Positions 31,977-33,932 of a stretch of DNA of 33,932 nt are shown one piece after another (positions within the stretch are counted from its first letter, which is position 1; each line of letters opens with the position of its first letter). The notes under the pieces were generated by a model. It was not told where the DNA came from, did no database searches, and was given only the letters and a program-made list of their open reading frames with translations. The stretch is taken from the NCBI RefSeq assembly GCF_946481715.1, contig NZ_CAMLOV010000047.1, positions 1 to 33,932 of the forward strand. The letters are read 5' to 3'. Position numbers and translations under genes: made by a program. Source of the stretch: an uncultured Mucilaginibacter sp. (GTDB lineage: Bacteria > Bacteroidota > Bacteroidia > Sphingobacteriales > Sphingobacteriaceae).

Positions 31977-33524
31977 CTACGGTGTTTCTCTTTTCTTAAC
32001 TGCTTTGTTCCTGATGAATATTACCGCCATCAGCGCGCCCATAAAACCTAACCCTGCAGATATCCGCATAATTTTGGCGTACGCACTGATGAAGCCCTGG
32101 TGATAGGCTTGTTCGATGCGTTTTTTATCATTCGGCGCTACACCAACAGGTACTTTGGCGTTGCCGAGGTTTTTGGCAGCAGCCACTATTTCCTGTTTAT
32201 CTGCCGCTTTAAGCGGGATATCTTTGATCTCTTTTTCCAGTGCGCCGGTGAAGAACAGCACCGCCAGCGCACCAAATATCGCGTTAGCAAAAACATTGGC
32301 AATACGGGTAATAGCGTTATTTACGCCCGATGCCGTGCCCGAGAAATGATCATCAACCGAACCCATTACCGATGCTGTAAGCGGCGCTACCGTGAACGAC
32401 ATACCCAGCCCAAACACAATAACGCCCGGAAGAAAGCTGGTCCAATAGTCGCCCGGCCCATTGGTTTGTTTGATGAATGACAGTATTAGCAAGCCGGCCC
32501 CTGCCATTGCCGGGCCAACAATAAGCAACAGCCTCGGGCCATGTTTATCGGCAAGTGCACCGGCAAAGCGGGCAATTGTTATCATCATGATGGTAAAAGG
32601 CAAAAAGGTTAGGCCCGATTGCAATTGCGTGTAGCCCTGTACCTGCACCAAATTAAGCGACAAAAACAACATCCCAGCCCCCAGCCCTGCGTATAGAAAA
32701 AACGTAAGCAAATTTGCGCCGCTAAACGTGAGGTTGCTGAATAATTGAAGCGGCATCATGGGGTGTTTGCTCTTTTTTTCGATCAGGATAAAAGCTATCA
32801 GCATGGCTACGCCCAACGCTAAAGCAGCATCTATCTGCCAGTTGAAACCTGTTGCGGGTATCCGCAGGAAACCGAACGTAAGCGCTGCCAGCCCGAGGGC
32901 GATGGTTATAGCGCCGGGGAAATCGAGCGGTTGTTTATTGTCTTCATCCTTGCTTTCCTTAACTTTCAGGGCAAGAAAAATCAGCGCAGCTACCCCTATC
33001 GGCACATTGATAAAAAAGATGTAACGCCACAACCCAGCATCTGCCAAAGCGCCGCCTAAAATGGGCCCACCCATTGTAACCACTGTGGTTACTGCCGACC
33101 AGGTGCCAATTGCTTTACCCCGCTCTTTTTGGTTGATGGATGACGAAATAAGCGAAAGACTCCCCGGTATCATCAGCGCACCGCCAATGCCTTGTATAAT
33201 GCGGAAAACAATAAGGAGAGTAACACTTGTTGCCAGCCCACAAGCTGCGGAACCGGCTATGAAGATGGCAATGCCTATCATGAAGATCTTTTTGCGGCCA
33301 AGCCTATCGCCTAATGAGCCACCAATGAGGATAAGGGCGGCCAATATAAGCAAGTAGGCATTAAGTATCCAAAAAAGGTCGGCACCGCTGGCATTGAGGC
33401 TCTGTTGCAGGGCGGGCAGTACCACGTTGAGTGCCGTGCCATCAATAAAAGCCATAGCAGAGGCCAGGATAGTGGATGCCATTATCCATTTACCTTCGGT
33501 ACTTTTTAACGCTACTGTAGCCAT
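31977..33524 (-). CDS. DHA2-family MFS multidrug efflux transporter
   Basis: 515 residues with 14 predicted membrane segments, the DHA2 (EmrB/QacA-like) layout of proton-driven drug export. Characteristic pieces are DGTALNVVLPALQ in segment 1 (Asp28), motif A GGSLGDRLGRKK (about 68-79), GGALMIPGSLSLI, and motif C-like GPILGGALADAG. It probably exports hydrophobic compounds. There is no EmrA-type membrane fusion partner or regulator adjacent, so the range is unknown. A TACCTTTGT -7 box at 33554-33562 is about 30 bases upstream. The gene ends 8 bases from the convergent lipoprotein gene. Start ATG at 33524 fits. Confidence 0.94.
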   Translation of the reverse strand: MATVALKSTEGKWIMASTILASAMAFIDGTALNVVLPALQQSLNASGADLFWILNAYLLILAALILIGGSLGDRLGRKKIFMIGIAIFIAGSAACGLATSVTLLIVFRIIQGIGGALMIPGSLSLISSSINQKERGKAIGTWSAVTTVVTMGGPILGGALADAGLWRYIFFINVPIGVAALIFLALKVKESKDEDNKQPLDFPGAITIALGLAALTFGFLRIPATGFNWQIDAALALGVAMLIAFILIEKKSKHPMMPLQLFSNLTFSGANLLTFFLYAGLGAGMLFLSLNLVQVQGYTQLQSGLTFLPFTIMMITIARFAGALADKHGPRLLLIVGPAMAGAGLLILSFIKQTNGPGDYWTSFLPGVIVFGLGMSFTVAPLTASVMGSVDDHFSGTASGVNNAITRIANVFANAIFGALAVLFFTGALEKEIKDIPLKAADKQEIVAAAKNLGNAKVPVGVAPNDKKRIEQAYHQGFISAYAKIMRISAGLGFMGALMAVIFIRNKAVKKRETP

Positions 33525-33553
33525 GTGCTTGGTTGGCAGGGGTTTGTTGTACT

Positions 33554-33562
33554 ACAAAGGTA
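33554..33562 (-). promoter_or_regulatory. -7 box TACCTTTGT for MFS gene
   Basis: An exact TAnnTTTGY match on the minus strand about 30 bases before the ATG. No convincing TTTG box at 17-21 bases upstream. Confidence 0.45.
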
Positions 33563-33602
33563 TGGGATAAAGGTTTGGGATGGTGCCATCAAGGCCGCTC
33601 TA

Positions 33603-33932
33603 TTAGTTGATGTCTGTAGAGAAAATTTCTATAACATGGTTGTCTATAATATTGATACGAGCCACAGCAATCTGCCCGGTTGCCCGGTTGTAAGCTATCT
33701 GAGGGGTATCCCTGCCTATCATACTGGAAGTTTGATTACTGGAAAAAACTGACTCATCTTTATCAACAATCTCGCCGGTTGTTATATCGATTATCTTGGG
33801 ATATTTAAACATATCCCAGGCGTAACGTGCATTAATAGCAAAGAGATTTCCGAATTCTCCAGTAACTTTTACGTTGGATACGATCTCATCTTTAATAAGG
33901 TCCCAGATCCCGATGTGCTTTAAAGGATTATC
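33603..33932 (-). CDS. C-terminal part of an unrecognised protein (5' truncated by window edge)
   Basis: The minus frame runs open from the right edge to a TAA at 33603, about 109 residues. The ATG at 33812 is internal: the frame upstream encodes well-formed protein (HIGIWDLIKDEIVSN, FGNLFAINARYAWDMF) with no stop. The residues are beta-rich with repeated short blocks (IWDLIKDEIV, IIDITTGEIV, QIAVARINIID), which suggests a WD40- or propeller-type end, but this is weak. It lies about 80 bases upstream of the MFS gene on the same strand; the MFS -7 box lies between them. Confidence 0.7.
   Translation of the reverse strand, partial: DNPLKHIGIWDLIKDEIVSNVKVTGEFGNLFAINARYAWDMFKYPKIIDITTGEIVDKDESVFSSNQTSSMIGRDTPQIAYNRATGQIAVARINIIDNHVIEIFSTDIN

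Noticed and set aside
33525..33752. 75-codon plus-strand ORF near the right edge
   Set aside because: It overlaps the minus-strand partial gene, whose frame stays open to the window edge and reads as well-formed protein.

Overview
The window looks like a chromosomal stretch from a Bacteroidota bacterium of the Sphingobacteriaceae type, Mucilaginibacter- or Pedobacter-like. This is inferred from gene content, not from a database match. The supports are a type IX secretion (T9SS) C-terminal sorting domain, a giant DUF2723 membrane protein, the L25/Ctc form of rplY beside prs and pth, DUF4488-like and GLPGLI-like secreted proteins, ECF42 sigma/YciI and TMEM220 genes, and start-proximal motifs of the Bacteroidota -7 type (TAnnTTTG). 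Base composition appears mid-range by eye; I did not compute it. There is no phage, plasmid, IS transposase, CRISPR array or rRNA operon.

Layout. (1) 1-5040, plus strand: the 3' part of a very large modular secreted T9SS protein, then a translationally coupled lipoprotein. (2) 5050-7708, minus strand: a housekeeping unit read from a good promoter as tRNA-Gln, prs, rplY, pth. (3) 7857-10994, plus strand: DUF2723 protein with its own terminator. (4) 11366-13334, minus strand: accA, a small Spy/CpxP-like secreted protein and a small membrane protein. (5) 13458-18457, minus strand: a carbohydrate island with GH43, GH30, a ThuA-domain protein and a DUF4488-like lipoprotein, but no SusC/SusD pair in view. 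(6) 18555-19707, minus strand: DUF3037 overlapping a HipA-like kinase, the least-described pair here. (7) 19777-20744, plus strand: a YeeE/YedE-type two-gene sulfur-compound transporter. (8) 20814-24828: a tandem-duplicated Spy-like protein, a MoaF-like small protein, a two-gene membrane operon with DUF418, a tiny membrane ORF and a DUF72 protein. (9) 24878-27139, minus strand: a lipoprotein, an ECF42-type sigma factor and its usual YciI/DGPF partner. (10) 27592-33524: aldo/keto reductase, TMEM220, a GLPGLI-like/TlpA thioredoxin pair, a lone lipoprotein and a DHA2 MFS efflux pump. (11) The right edge holds the 3' end of an unrecognised gene.

The main structure beyond genes is intergenic. Nearly every long gap holds dispersed inverted-repeat DNA: three copies of a 29-31 nt palindrome around GATGGGTTT, a composite block of hairpins at 30698-30890, a 123-bp inverted repeat at 11168-11290, and several degenerate families. 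Many genes carry TAnnTTTGY or a TAnnTTAGY variant very close to the start codon, which suggests very short leaders.

I found no clearly new multi-gene system. The best candidates for follow-up are the HipA-like kinase/DUF3037 pair and the composite palindromic elements.
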